Shown: positions 11,121-22,219, numbered from the stretch's first letter. The stretch is 64,000 nucleotides of DNA from Tetracentron sinense (GCA_015143295.1 JABCRI010001478.1:124001-188000), one strand, 5' to 3'. Numbers and translations are program-made. The notes: generated from the letters alone by a model not told the origin.

Positions 11121-12588
11121 GACCCAGCCCGTGCCTTAGTGTTTAAGAAACCCTTAAGGCATATTTTTTAGGAGAGTTTGAGAGGAGAAGAAGGAGAAAA
11201 GCTAGGGTTTGCTCAAGCTTGAAGAAGGAGATCAAATCTTCCCTTCTTTGGTGTTTTTCAACTAAGAACTCGACGTTCTCACTTATTCCAAGCATTTGAA
11301 ATCGAATTCATCGATTTCACCAAGGTATATACATTCTACTACCAAACTTGATAATACTATTTCACCACATGATGTTCTTCTCATTCTATGCTAAAAGTCA
11401 TAGGTTGATATGGTCTGTGATGTTGCTTTTGTACTTGGATGTAAACTACCATTATTAGGCACTCTATGTGTTTGGTTTAATGCCTATAAGGGCTTTTATG
11501 TTTAAATATGTTATTGTTCTCATATGCTTCGCATGTCTCGCATGAATCGGGCTTTTCATGGATTTCTTAAAGTTATAAAAAAGGTTTTTAAATAAGGGAT
11601 TCACATGATGATTTTAAGAAACTCCATGATATTGTCTAAAGATCGATTCACAAGCTCCAAGGATCATAAAATGTAAATGTTTTAAGATCTCTATGGTTTT
11701 ACTCTACGGTATTACTCTAAGGATCTATGGATCATAAATGACTCTAAGGAACTCTATGAACTTAACAAGACTCAAAGAACTCACAAGGCCATGATTATCG
11801 CAAGACTCACACTGTTTTGGTTTTGTATGTCATTTCACGTACTATAGCATGGTTTCTACGCTTTAATATGTTTTAAGGATTTCAGTCTCCATGTTTCACA
11901 TGCTTCCATGATATTATTTCTTTGTTGTTAGTAGTATGTGTACGCTGAGTATTCCACGCTCAGCCGATATTTGTTATCATCAGCAGGTGCACGGGTTCCT
12001 TTCGACTTGTGTGGTTCGGAGCCTTGGGTAGAGGAAGAATAATACGACCTGGAGCCTTCTATGGACCACTACCAGGATGATGGATTGCTAGATAGGCGGC
12101 CTGACTTTGACTTCTGCTGACTATGTTAGGAAGAAGAGATATTTTGTTTATGTTGAGAGTGGGACTTGTCCACTCCACATTTTGAATATATATTTTGTTG
12201 GTTCAGACTTGAACCGAATGATAGGAGTAATTGTTTTTAAATCGTTTCCGCTATGTATAACTTGTGTACTCTAACAAGTTGGTATGTGTGCCTTATGTGT
12301 CATACGAGATGGTATGTCACGGCGATCACGAGCTAAAGTATCCCTAACACCTAGGGGGTATTTTGGGTCGCGACAATTCCCACCTAAGGTAACATGGTAT
12401 CTAAGTCACTTACCATCCTATAAGTGAAACGAAGGATATGATCAACTGAGTCTTCAACCGATCTTCTTCGGTTTTCATCTTTACTTGTTGTAGATGCTTG
12501 AAGGCAATGATACAAGATACACATCTAATCACCTAGACTCACATGTTTTGACACCGGAATAAGCCAACACTAAAACATGGACTTTACA

Positions 12589-12602
12589 TTCTCCCCCTTT
12601 GG
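12589..12602 (-). other. Polypurine tract of Copia-A
   Basis: Reads CCAAAGGGGGAGAA on the minus strand, immediately before the 3' LTR start TGTAAAGT. Primes plus-strand DNA synthesis. Confidence 0.75.
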
Positions 12603-14290
12603 TAGTTCCATGGCAAAACCAAATTGAAGTACATGACTTGACACAAACTCACCCAAACACATCAAAACGGTGAATTAGGGCATTACATTACTCCAACTCT
12701 ATTACATGACACCAATTGATAAATCATCTTAAATGAAGACACTGAAGCCCTTGTCAAGTAAAATCTGTCTGCTGCAACCCTGCACCTGTACATGCTCATA
12801 AACAAAATACCCAGTGAAGCATGTATGGAATATGAAAATACAAAAACACAGGTATTGTAAGGAATGTACCGAACTAGGGAAATAGTACCCAACATTCTCC
12901 CCCTTTTTGGCACAATTGCCAAAGGTAATCATGAAGCCAATCACAAAGAATATACCAATTCAACACATATGTAATATCAAGGCAACCACAATACAACCAA
13001 GCAAATGCAGACAATGCAAGGACTAAAGAGTAGGGAACAAAATAGAAATATAAAGCACAAACTCCCCCTCAACAAATCAACTTGATCTTCTTCTCCTAAG
13101 ATCAAGGACACCACCAAAATCAGGGCACCTAAGTTAGAAAGGCCCATGCTAACCAATAAAGAAACACATAATAATAATAAAAAAATATCATGTGCCACAC
13201 AAGCATGCATCAAAAGCATTCCAAGTAGTAGTAATTTAAAATTACAAATCCAATGAAGAATATGATTAGTTAGTCCAACTGAGGATACACATCTAACTTA
13301 ATCTCACGGAATGCTAAAGCATAGCCAATTCACACACCTTTAGTGAACAGTTCAAAAGTGAAGCAATATGTGTGTAGTGGAGGTCTGACAATATACTAAA
13401 TCAAGGTTTCTTTCCCTTTCCAAAGATATGACATTAACCATTAAGGGGACTCCAAGAGACACAATTCTTAGAAGTCAAACATAGTTAGCTCCAGATATGC
13501 TGATTTTTTACATTTTGGTGCTCCTTTATCTATTTAATTTGACTCAATATTTTTCTTTTACTTTTGGTCAAATACCTCCAAACATGGTAAGATTTCTTTT
13601 GATGTTCTTTATCTGAACATATCTTTTCATGCAATGATGACTTTCACACTATCCAGGTAGGTAGTCCTGACTATTGACAGTAGGGGCTTTCACTCTATTG
13701 ACCTAGATACCTACTATCCGCCTAGGTAGCCATTTTATACTATTTGCATCCAATATTGACTTTCACACTGGCCCAGTAGGTAGCCCTTTTCATTACAACA
13801 ATTTTTACTCATGGAGGATACACAAAATGGGGATGACTAGCAATATGGTCATTCTAGATTGGTTATCCAAGGCCACACTTTTGGGATAAGTCAAACACCT
13901 ACAGATTGGAAAATAGACCTCTCAACTAAATCAGTCAGAGTGCATGTGAAATTGTAAAGCATTCACACATGAATAAGTCTCTAATTGTGCAAGATAAAAC
14001 TAGTCTAATTTTTAGCCTAACCAAGAGACTATGAAGGTGATATATCCTCAATCAACAACAAACTCATGTTCAACCCTGGATAAGTATAGAAATAAAGGTC
14101 ACACAAGGAATGCAGATCATGCAAGTCAAACAAGGGCAACATGACAAAAATATTTTTGGATTTTATAGTTTTTCAATGTTTTTGGATTTTTCAAAATAAA
14201 GAAAATAGAAAAAAAAACTACTAGAATACACAAGCATAGCACTAGGACAAGATATAGCAAATAAAGCACACCTTAGGCTATGACAGGCAA
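12603..14290 (-). other. Copia-A internal non-coding region
   Basis: No supported coding sequence. In an autonomous Copia element the pol gene would be expected between gag and the 3' LTR; no protease, integrase, RT or RNase H motif is visible. Degenerate CACTATCCAGGTAGGTAGTC-type repeats lie at about 13650-13790. Confidence 0.6.
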
Positions 14291-14293
14291 GGG

Positions 14294-15013
14294 CTAAGTG
14301 AAGCCCTTCAGGTCTTCCTTTTTCACCCAAATAGTTTTAGAAGTTTGATTGACCCTTTGGTCTCTAACAGCTTTAGTTGAGGTAGGTATGACCTTTTGTC
14401 TCTTCCTCATGTTCCTCCTTTTCCAAGATTGAGTTATAGAATTATGGTAGGCATTATGGTTCTCTCTGTTACCTCCTTTATATCTAGCATAAGGAGTGTC
14501 ATGACCATGCCACTGTCTAGAGTTGTGAGCAATTTTCATCACATCTTCACACAAACTCCTAGACTTCTCCACTAGGCCATCAACTCTCCTTTGAAGATTC
14601 TCATTAAGATTATTTTGGTTCTCAAAACCATGATTGGGCATTCTTCGAAGTTTAGGACATCGAGGCTTAATATGACCATTCACTCCACATTTATGACATG
14701 TAGGAATGAATTTATGAGTTGAAGGTTCCTTCCTATTTTGAGGAGCGTGCCTTTTAGCACCAGACTCAGTGTTCAAGGTGGATGGAGTTCCCTTCTCATC
14801 TCCATACCTCTGATCTTGCTCAAGATTAGCCAACTTGATTTCAAGACTTGTCTTTTCATCAAGACAAACATGCAAATCAGATTCAAGAAGCTAAGTCTTA
14901 ACAAGGAGGGAAGCTTTTTCTTCCTCAAGCTGTAATATAAGAGCTTTCAACCCTGAAGCCACTTGGTCTAAGGCATCTCTTTCTATTTTAATAGATTTGA
15001 CATTTTTGGTCAT
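14294..15013 (-). pseudogene. Copia-A gag-related distal ORF with zinc knuckle
   Basis: The minus strand continues after gag with a leucine/glutamate-rich, coiled-coil-like stretch (about 14820-15013) and then a zinc knuckle CHKCGVNGHIKPRCPKL at about 14650-14700. It ends in a basic tail with SKTIWVKKEDL, a sequence style found after the gag of several plant Copia elements. It is in a different frame from gag (15031-16215), so a frameshift or decay separates them. A TAG at about 14891 interrupts the helical part. Function is likely RNA binding or particle assembly; this is inferred from the knuckle. Confidence 0.6.
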
Positions 15014-15030
15014 GGAAAACTGAACTTATT

Positions 15031-16215
15031 TCAACTTTCGGCATTCCTAAAATAACTCATCATAAGCTGCTCAAGGTCTCCCTCAGACTCTGAGTCATTC
15101 TGACTTTCCTTATCCTCACCATTACTATGGTGCTGGTCACTCACAACATTTGAAGAAGATTCTTCAACCCCAGATAAAGATGCAGTGAAAGCCACAAAAC
15201 CCCTAGTCTCCTCACAAGAAGAACTATCTGATTCCTCAAATTCAGATTCACTGTCATCCTTTGCCTTTCCCTTAAATATTTTCTTATTAGAGCACTCAGC
15301 GGCAATATGACCGTAGCCTTGACATTCATAGCATTGAACATCTTGGGATTTCTTGTCCACACTTTTAAGATGTTTCTTGTTCTTAAAGTGCTTGGACTTA
15401 GGCTTCTCAAAAGATTTTTGTCATTTCAGATTAAATCTCTTATTAAATTTTAGAAATTTTCTAAATTTTTTTACAAATAAAGCTAACTCTTCTTCATCAT
15501 CCTTAGAGTCATCATCTGAACCATCTATGGATTCTTTGACGGATTTCAAGGCAATAGATTTTGGTTTATTTGATGGGTTCAGATTTAACTCATAGGTTTG
15601 GAGAGAACCAACCAACTCTTCGATTTTGAGAGCATCAACATTTTTGCTCTCTTCGATGGCGGTAACCTTCGATCGAAATCTGTCAGGTAGAGATCTCAAA
15701 ATTTTTCTAACAATTTTGGACTCAGGAATTCTTTCCCCAAGATTGAAGCTAGAATTGACAATGTCACTCAGATTAGCATAAAAACTGTCAAAAGTTTCAT
15801 TATCATCCATCATCAACTTTTCAAACTTAGAGGTTAGTATTTGAAGTTTTGAGATCTTGACACTTGTAGTCCCTTCATGGGTAATTTGAAGAATATCCCA
15901 TGCCTCCTTCGAAGTGTCACATTTAGAAATACGCTGAAATTCTTCGAGTGTGACAGCAGTGAAAATTACATTAAGACCCTTATTATTCCATATACAACTT
16001 TCAAGTTTCACATTGGTCCATTCAGAAGAAGGTTTAGGGATGGTCTGATCATCTATGGTCTTTGTTGGATGGGTCCAACCTTATTCAATGGAGATCCATA
16101 TTCCCTCATCTAATGATTTTAGAAACACTCTCACTCGAGTTTTCCAATAGGCATAATTATTCTCATCAAATAATGGGGGACAAGAGATAGATCCTCCCTC
16201 TCTTTGGAGATTCAT
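15031..16215 (-). pseudogene. Copia-A gag (UBN2 type) with zinc knuckle, broken
   Basis: Gag of a Ty1/copia element, which would form virus-like particles and bind element RNA. It starts with ATG at 16215 and reads CPPLFDENNYAYWKTRV, then the UBN2 core (about 16011-15560) with SKEAWDILQITHEGT, KLQILTSKFEKLMM and IVRKILRSLPDRF. A basic linker precedes the zinc knuckle CYECQGYGHIAAEC (about 15292-15333), followed by an acidic tail. Two in-frame stops break it: TAA at about 16077 and TGA at 15421-15423. The start is chosen because it is the first ATG after the primer site and matches the position in Copia-B. Confidence 0.85.
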
Positions 16216-16263
16216 ATTCACTGAAAATATGAGATAAGATCACATTAATAAACTAATGAACCC

Positions 16264-16277
16264 GCTCTGATACCAAT
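16264..16277 (-). other. Primer binding site of Copia-A
   Basis: On the minus strand TTGGTATCAGAGC follows the 5' LTR end directly; it matches the 3' end of plant initiator tRNA-Met. Confidence 0.85.
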
Positions 16278-17695
16278 TGAAAAAATCTGGTGAACCTCAA
16301 ATCTAAGGTTTGAGTTAAGAACTCACAAAATCAAGGGGATGGTTAGGTCACTTTACAAGTTTATCTACCATTTTTAATATTTTAACAATTAAATTATTAA
16401 CTTAGGGTATGATGAACTTAAAGTACGAAAATAGAGAAAATAATCAAACCACAACACAAGGAATTTTACATGGAAACCCTTCCGGGAAAAACCATGGGAC
16501 CTAGTCCAGCAATGAGAATCTATTAAGACAAAGTCAACAAGAACTTACAAGACTTGAACTTAATTCCTTCGGACTTGACACTATGATCCCTCCATGCCTC
16601 GAAAAGTCATCACGTACTCACAGGTCTCGTGATCAACCACAACCGCTCGTACTTCTCTTAGATCTCCAAAACAACCACGATCTTCTGATCAATCTCCGTC
16701 ATTGACGGCTTCAGATTCCACCGATCAAATCACACATCCATGATTCTTTTCAGATCAATCTCCTTCGCAAAGGCTCCGGAACACTCCGGCCAATTTGTTA
16801 TCTCCAGAACGGGTTGATGGTTTGATTAAAATCAAATCCTAGATGGACTCCATCAATGAGAAAGTCCAAGCGAGAAAGAATGGAGCATTGGCTTGCAAAA
16901 TCTAGGATGGAAGAAGAACTAACAAAGGGGAGGAGAGACAATAAAAATTAGAGCTTTTATAAACTGTAGAGATAGTTAAAATTACTCTCCATATTCTCCC
17001 AAAGTTGCTCTCCACGGATTAGAAGAGTTCACAATAAATAGAGAACCCAAAATCATGTATTAGAAGTTGCTAAAACCAAAAAGGCATGAAAAACCACTTC
17101 AGGGTCGACCCTGGGGTACTTGGGTCGACCCAGATGCACTTGGGTCGACCCTGGCTTTCTTCACTTGCTGGATTTTTTCCCCATACAAAAACTGTTCATA
17201 TCAGGATCGACCCTGACTGGTTTCGGTCAATCGAGATATTAAATAGCATTTTCAGCTCTTTCTTCCCTCAGTATAGTTGTAGATATTTTTGATGCGGTCG
17301 ATTTGATATATTATGGAGCAAAATCCGAACTACGGTTTGTCAGATATGCCTCTTACAAGCAACCTTAGTTTTTTAAGAACTTTTAACTTGTTTTGGGCTA
17401 CATATCTAATCACCTAGGGTTCATATGATTAGTCTAAGTCAATTTATACCTAAGATATCATATTATGAATATTCTAAGTCAATTCCCACCTAAGGTAACA
17501 TCGTATCTAAAGTCACTTACCATCCTATAAGTGAAACGAATGATATGATTAACCGAGTCTTCAACCGATCTTCTTCGGTCTTCATCTTCACTTGTCGTGG
17601 ATGCTTGAAGTTAATGACACAAGATACACATCTAATCACCTAGACTCACTTGTTTTGACACCTGAATAAGCCAACACTAAAATATGGACTTTAAA
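16278..17695 (-). repeat. Copia-A 5' LTR
   Basis: 1418 bp, uninterrupted; aligns with the split 3' LTR and with the solo LTR at 40428-41945. It carries the palindromes CAGGGTCGACCCTG (17100-17113) and TGGGTCGACCCA (17121-17132), plus degenerate copies to 17216, upstream of an AT-rich TATA-like stretch near 17030 in LTR sense. Confidence 0.88.
17100..17216 (-). repeat. GGTCGACC palindrome array in Copia-A LTR
   Basis: Four copies of a GGGTCGACCC-type palindrome, two of them perfect over 12-14 bp. Counterparts lie at 1614-1660 with 10312-10320 (split LTR) and at 40903-41064. Confidence 0.75.
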
Positions 17696-17700
17696 ATGGT

Positions 17701-18003
17701 TAACTGTGGTTAACACCCTCTATAACCCTAGGTCAAACCTAAGTAAACCGTAGGCCTAACCCTAGTCAAACCCTAGGCCTAACCCTAGTCAAGCCTTAGT
17801 CAAATCCTAGGTTAAACCTAAGCAAACCCTAGTCAAACGCTAGGCCTAACCCTTGTTAAGCCTTAGTTAAACCCTAAGGCAAACCTAAGCAAACCTTAGG
17901 TCAAACCTAAGCAAACCTTAGGTCAAACCTAAGCAAACCCTAGGCTTAACCCTAGTCAACCCTAGGTCTAACCCTAGGTTAAGATCCTAGGGCACAAAGC
18001 CCA
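17701..18003 (+). repeat. Tat solo LTR, second piece, AACCCTAG-rich
   Basis: About 300 bp of degenerate AACCCTAGTC / CCTAGGCCTAACC units. This is Tat LTR sequence lying between the Copia-A and LTR-c insertions, not telomere. Confidence 0.6.
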
Positions 18004-18365
18004 TGTAGAGCCCCAGAAATTTTGCTATGCATTGGAACTCGTGCCAAGGCATTTTGCCTTTGTAATCCTCCTATTTCTATGAAATGAGAAATTTTGAACA
18101 AACTTAAGTGTTAAAAGGTAGTGTTCCCAAGTCTGTTATGTCAAAAACCCAAGTTACTATATCTCAATTACGGATCAGTCAACTTCAGGGGTGATTTAGT
18201 CAATAAATAAAGTAGAAATTGGAAATTTTGAAATGTTAAGAATGTTCCTTTTCGAAAGACGAATCCAACGCGAGTCGAATCGTCAAAATCGGACAAACAA
18301 GTCAAAAGTTATGGTAAAATTACTAAAGTAGAGAAAAATGGGAGAAAGCAACAAAATGCGGAGGG

Positions 18366-18605
18366 TGCGATCAATCGCATGCAGGCGAAATGGGTCCCAA
18401 ACTCTCAGGGTCATATGCGATAGATGGATCCCCAGGTGCGATAGATTGCAGGGATCTGTGATCGATCACAAGAGTGTGCGATTGATCGCATGCAGGGGGA
18501 AATCAGACCAGAAATGTTCAGGTTCATGTGCGATAGATCGCATCCAGGTGCGATCGATCGCAAGGACCTGTGATCGATCGCAGATAAGTGCGCGATCGAT
18601 CGCAT
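18366..18605 (+). repeat. CGATCGATCG palindrome array in LTR-c
   Basis: Nine units of TGCGATCGATCGCA or decayed forms in 240 bp, same order and spacing as in LTR-a. It is preceded at 18248-18318 by the block also found in LTR-a, LTR-e and Chromo-D. Confidence 0.8.
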
Positions 18606-19894
18606 GCGGTAGCAGATTTCGGATTTGAGGGTCTTAAACCCTTTTCTTGTTTAGGGATTCTCATTTGAGATATTTCTAACCTAGAGAGGAGAGAAAGAGG
18701 GGAGAAAGGAGAAGAGGATTTTGGGGAAATCCTCCAATGTGGCTTTGATTGGAGATCAAAGGGGGTTCAAACTTGAAGATTTTCAAAGAAGGATCCTTCC
18801 TCAAGCATTTAGAGTTCCTCAAACCTAAAGAGGGGTTCTTCTTCAAGGTTGGGACTCCAAATCAAGGGTGTTCTCCACTCTATTGAAGGTCGGTACCCAA
18901 CACTACCCTCCTAGTTCATATTCTTATTCTTTCTATGTTTTCCCTAAATGTTAAACAAGATAATGAGAATGGATGAATGGGTGGAGATGTGTGGATGAGT
19001 AAGGGCGATTGGATGCCGTTGTGTATGTGTTGTGATGAACAAAATGGGAAGGGCATTGTACCAATAATGAACACACATGTATGTATGAGCTTAACCCACC
19101 TAGAAATCCAACATTTAGGTATAAGCATAATACACATACCAAGTGTTTGATGAAATGCCACAATGAAGAAAATGATGATTTGTTCATAGTAAATGTATGT
19201 GTGAATTCCTTTAAATTTTAGAATAGCTTGTTAATAGTTTCAATGCTCATTTATTTGATTGAATGAATTGTCAAATGCAAATGCTCCTATGCCAAAGTCA
19301 TCCTTAATTGTACACGAATCCATGAGCACAGCATGTAGTCCAAGAGTAGGATCTCCAAGCATTAAACACCGTGTGTTGTTTTCAAGGTTTTATTCCCGAT
19401 TTATGAACACCACGACAAGGCCAAACGCAAGAGTTGGTAATAGAGGTAGGGCATATCTTAAGATATGTTTTGCCTCGTTTTTGACACGAACAAGAAACCG
19501 CCACGCAAGAACACTCCATGCATGCATGTTCCATTCAATGCATTCGTTAAAGAGGGGTCTCCCCTCTCTCACAAGTTGCTTCTTATTTAGGAAGAGGGGC
19601 CTCTCCTCCCTCACAAGTAGCAAGATCATGTTTATTTTCCAAGCATGACACGCATGACAAGCATGACACGATACGAGACGATACGACCAGACAAGACACA
19701 TGACAAGACAAGTTTTTAAACACGAAAAGAGTATTTCAAATCAAGTCAAGCACATGATGTTTTTACGATATTTTCGACTTTGATGTGATGAAAGCTTGAA
19801 TTATAAACAGTTTCTTTCGTATTATGATATGAACTGCTTCCTGTTTTATGTTATTATTATTATGTTATGGCTGTTGGTTAGTGTTTGGTACCCG

Positions 19895-19913
19895 CTGAGT
19901 ATTCCATGCTCAG
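19895..19913 (+). other. Conserved hairpin before the LTR short ORF (LTR-c)
   Basis: CTGAGTATTCCATGCTCAG, five-base arms, ending 11 nt before the ATG at 19925. Confidence 0.6.
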
Positions 19914-19924
19914 GCGTACTTCTT

Positions 19925-20041
19925 ATGTCGGCAGGTGATAGCGGAGCGACTGCTCCTTTCGACGTCTGTGCTCCTGGCCCATGGGTGGAGGAGGAGTTTA
20001 TTGAGGAACCTGTGGAGGAGCCTCATGTAGATGGTTATTAG
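19925..20041 (+). CDS. Short conserved ORF in LTR-c (38 codons)
   Basis: Unrecognised 38-residue product: MSAGDSGATAPFDVC, then PWVEEEFIEEPVEEP, ending DGY before TAG. It starts in the invariant sequence ATGTCGGCAGGT shared by all copies. A longer frame opens upstream at 19796 but is not conserved in the other LTRs, so this ATG is preferred. It is strongly acidic with a single cysteine; no signal peptide or membrane segment. Alternatively the conservation may belong to RNA structure or to a splice acceptor (GGCAG|GT), though the synonymous pattern argues for coding. Confidence 0.5.
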   Translation: MSAGDSGATAPFDVCAPGPWVEEEFIEEPVEEPHVDGY

Positions 20042-20350
20042 GTGGTAAATTCTAAGTGAAGGATTGTGGGTGAGCGTGAGAGTGATATTCATGTATTTTG
20101 GCGGGCCTGTCCGCACTTTCTTTGTTTTGATTTCCCTTTTGTATCAAACTGGGATCATGTATATATACATAGAGGTTTTGTTAGACTTCCGCTGTACCAC
20201 GTTAGAGTATGCTTCCACTATTCTAGTCCTCTATTGTATATGCTTAGTGTCTTTTGCAGGGTGGTTTGCCAAGCATGTCATGTAGGTCATGACAAGTCAT
20301 CCAAGATTCACTCTAACTCCTAGGGTGGGTTTTGAGGTCGCGACAGTCCA

Positions 20351-22219
20351 TTTTCTAAAGCCCAGGAACCCAGAGCCATCCTGTGGGCCCAAATATGGGC
20401 CCACATACCCTAGAAATCCGTTGAAGTGGGGCCCACAGGCAATTTATGAAAATTTCAGGAATGGCGGTAGAAACTCTACCGGAATTTCTAATTTTAGAAA
20501 TATGAATAGTGTTTCAGGCCAATTGCAAACGGGTTGGGTCTGTTTTAGCATAAAACAGGAAATGACGATAGGGTTTCTATCGCCATTATCTATTCAGGCT
20601 AAATCTGGAATGACGGTAGAAACTCTACCGTCATTCCTGGTGTTTGGTTCAAAACACTGTCTGGCATCCCTGGACCACTCCAGCTCCACCCCCTTGGGTT
20701 CTCTACTCTCACAACAATCCCTAAATTACCCCTAGGCCGTTCCAATCTTATAAATAACTCCACTCCTCAAGCTTCAAACTCATTCCAGAAAACCCCAGGG
20801 TCTGGTCTTAATCCCTAGGACCTCTCCTCTCTTACCCTGGTCCTTTGAGGCTAACCCCTTGTGTTTAACCATGGTTAAAATGCCCCTAAATGGAAACTAT
20901 CCAGAATGGTGGTAGACTGTTTACTAACATTCTAGGTTTTCATTTACAGTATTTTCAGGGCACAGTGGGCCCACTTCAGCCCAACTACAAGGCCCACCAT
21001 AGGTCCAGGATACCTTGGGGGAGCCCCACTTTAACCATAAGGGTTCTTGACCCCAATGAGCTCACCTCTAATCTTGCCCCAGACCAACAAAACCCTATAC
21101 TGGAAATGTCAGTAAATGACGGTAGACTCTTTATCGCCATTCCAAATCTCTGTATATTTGGAATTGGCGGGCCAATCCCTGCATTTCTATAATTTGGGCT
21201 TTGTACAGGGCCCAGACCAGGTGGGAGGCCATTCTAGGCCCTACCATGCCATTTAGGCCCACCTCGACCAGACCAGGACCTTTAACTAAGGTTAACTCAA
21301 TCCTGATTAACTTTTAACCACTGTTAAGGCCTCTTAACCATTGTAAAAAATCTGAAAATATCTTTAAAATATTGACTTTGGCTCTTTTAATCATGGTTAG
21401 CAGCCCTAACCATGATTTCTTCTCCCCTTAACCCTATTTAGCAACCCTAACCATGGTTAAAACCCCTTTTGGCCTACCGAGCCTAATCCCTTAGCCTACT
21501 GGGTCCAATCTTGGCCTACCAAGCCCAACCTTATTTTTCTCAATTATGCTTAGTAATCCTAACCATGGTTAACTTATCCCTTAATCCTGATTAGCAATCC
21601 TAGCCAGGGTTAAATCATTCTTGGCTTATCGGGCCTAATCTCTTAGCCTACTGGGCTTACTTTTGGCCTACTGGGCCTAATCTCTTAGCCTACTGGGCTT
21701 ACTCTTGGCCTACTGGGCCTAATCCCTTAGTCTACCAGACTAAAATCTTAATCTACCAGACTAACCCTTGGCCTCCAGGCCCAAACCATGCACTTGACCA
21801 ACTCGGTTAGCCAAACCCTAGCCTCCGGGCTAGACCCTTAACCACCCCGGTACACACACACACCCCCTTAGCGTTGGCATGGGCTCATGCGTTAGAACTA
21901 CGCTCGATCTGATCTCACCCCTTCTGAGTATGTAGGCAACTCAACCCGAGTTCGACCCTAGTTAGCATTCTTTTTTGGGTTAGTATAATCTAAATCAGTT
22001 AGGCATCTGAACATAATTTGATTTAATTTGGCTTACACCTAGAAAGTAGGTAACCATTGTAAGATGGGGGTCCCAGGGTGCCTAACTCATTTTTCTGGAC
22101 TTAAACCTAGAACTCTCACGTATACCAAGACCTTATCCACAACCCCGAGACTTATCTCTTCTGAATTAATAGGTGGCGACTCTCAACCTATACCCGTGAG
22201 GCGAAATCCAGTGCTCATA
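20351..22219 (+). repeat. Tat solo LTR, third piece, with palindromes and TATA box
   Basis: Main body of the Tat LTR. It holds palindromes related to AATGACGGTAGA...TCTACCGTCATT at 20463-20482, 20561-20587, 20607-20637 (14-bp perfect arms), about 20903-20931 and 21115-21147. Also present are a TATA box at 20749, the perfect palindrome TTTAACCATGGTTAAA near 20865 with further AACCATGGTTAA copies to 21570, and GGCCTACTGGGCCTAATC repeats at 21460-21780. The LTR end block with AGGTGGCGACTC is at about 22170. Confidence 0.75.
20749..20756 (+). promoter_or_regulatory. TATA box of the Tat solo LTR
   Basis: CTTATAAATAAC about 110 bp downstream of the third palindrome. Confidence 0.55.

Larger units (their letters stand above)
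10648..12375 (+). mobile_element. LTR-b: chromovirus-type solo LTR
   Basis: 1728 bp, starting TGTAGAACCCCG and ending GGGTCGCGACA, flanked by ATTCC at 10643-10647 and 12376-12380. The uninterrupted Copia LTR at about 17478-17490 shows the pre-insertion sequence. It contains a palindrome array (10873-11058), a TATA box TATAAAA at 11114, the hairpin CTGAGTATTCCACGCTCAG at 11945-11963, and a decayed copy of the LTR short ORF at about 11982-12120 (PFDLC and EPWVEEE still readable, ATG lost, TAA after EEE). Confidence 0.88.
772..12588 (-). repeat. Copia-A 3' LTR, split into three pieces
   Basis: Pieces 772-1662, 10301-10647 and 12381-12588 align in order with the uninterrupted copy at 16278-17695 and, reversed, with the solo LTR at 40428-41945. 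It starts TGAAAAAATTCGG and ends ACTTTACA, the reverse of TGTAAAGT...TTTTTTCA. Segment 1614-1662 holds the GGTCGACC palindromes that lie upstream of the promoter in LTR sense. The breakpoints are marked by CCAAG (LTR-a) and ATTCC (LTR-b). Confidence 0.85.
772..17695 (-). mobile_element. Copia-A, non-autonomous Copia retrotransposon (gag only), interrupted
   Basis: Complete minus-strand element flanked by ATGGT (767-771 and 17696-17700). The 5' LTR is 16278-17695; the primer site next to it reads TTGGTATCAGAGC on the minus strand, matching initiator tRNA-Met. The internal region 12589-16277 holds only gag-type coding sequence. A polypurine tract lies at 12589-12602 and the 3' LTR is the sum of 772-1662, 10301-10647 and 12381-12588. 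No protease, integrase, RT or RNase H motif is visible, so mobilisation would have needed enzymes from another element. It sits inside the Tat solo LTR and is itself cut by LTR-a and LTR-b. Confidence 0.85.
18004..20345 (+). mobile_element. LTR-c: chromovirus-type solo LTR
   Basis: 2342 bp, starting TGTAGAGCCCC and ending GGTCGCGACA, flanked by GCCCA (17999-18003) and GTCCA (20346-20350), one base different. Collinear in reverse with LTR-a. It has the palindrome array (18366-18605), a CATATCTTAAGATATG palindrome at about 19449, GGGTCTCCCCTCTC tandem repeats at 19555-19620, the hairpin at 19895-19913 and the short ORF at 19925-20041. Confidence 0.86.
733..22219 (+). mobile_element. Tat-type Gypsy solo LTR, split by nested insertions
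   Basis: The outer ends start TGTAAGCACCC at 733 and stop at ...GTGCTCATA at 22219, flanked by GTCCC on both sides. LTR sequence proper is 733-771, 17701-18003 and 20351-22219, about 2.2 kb in all. The remainder is later insertions. The last part contains the Tat-type block with a TGTAGGCAAC motif, a GGTGCCTAAC motif and AGGTGGCGACTC, also seen in reverse in the LTRs at 26475 and 35413. No internal region remains, so it is a solo LTR left by LTR-LTR recombination. The terminal dinucleotide is TA rather than CA, probably a point change. Confidence 0.82.

Noticed and set aside
17701..18003. Interstitial telomere-like AACCCTAG repeat
   Set aside because: Units are irregular (AACCCTAGTC, CCTAGGCCTAACC) and never form uninterrupted CCCTAAA arrays; they are part of the Tat LTR.
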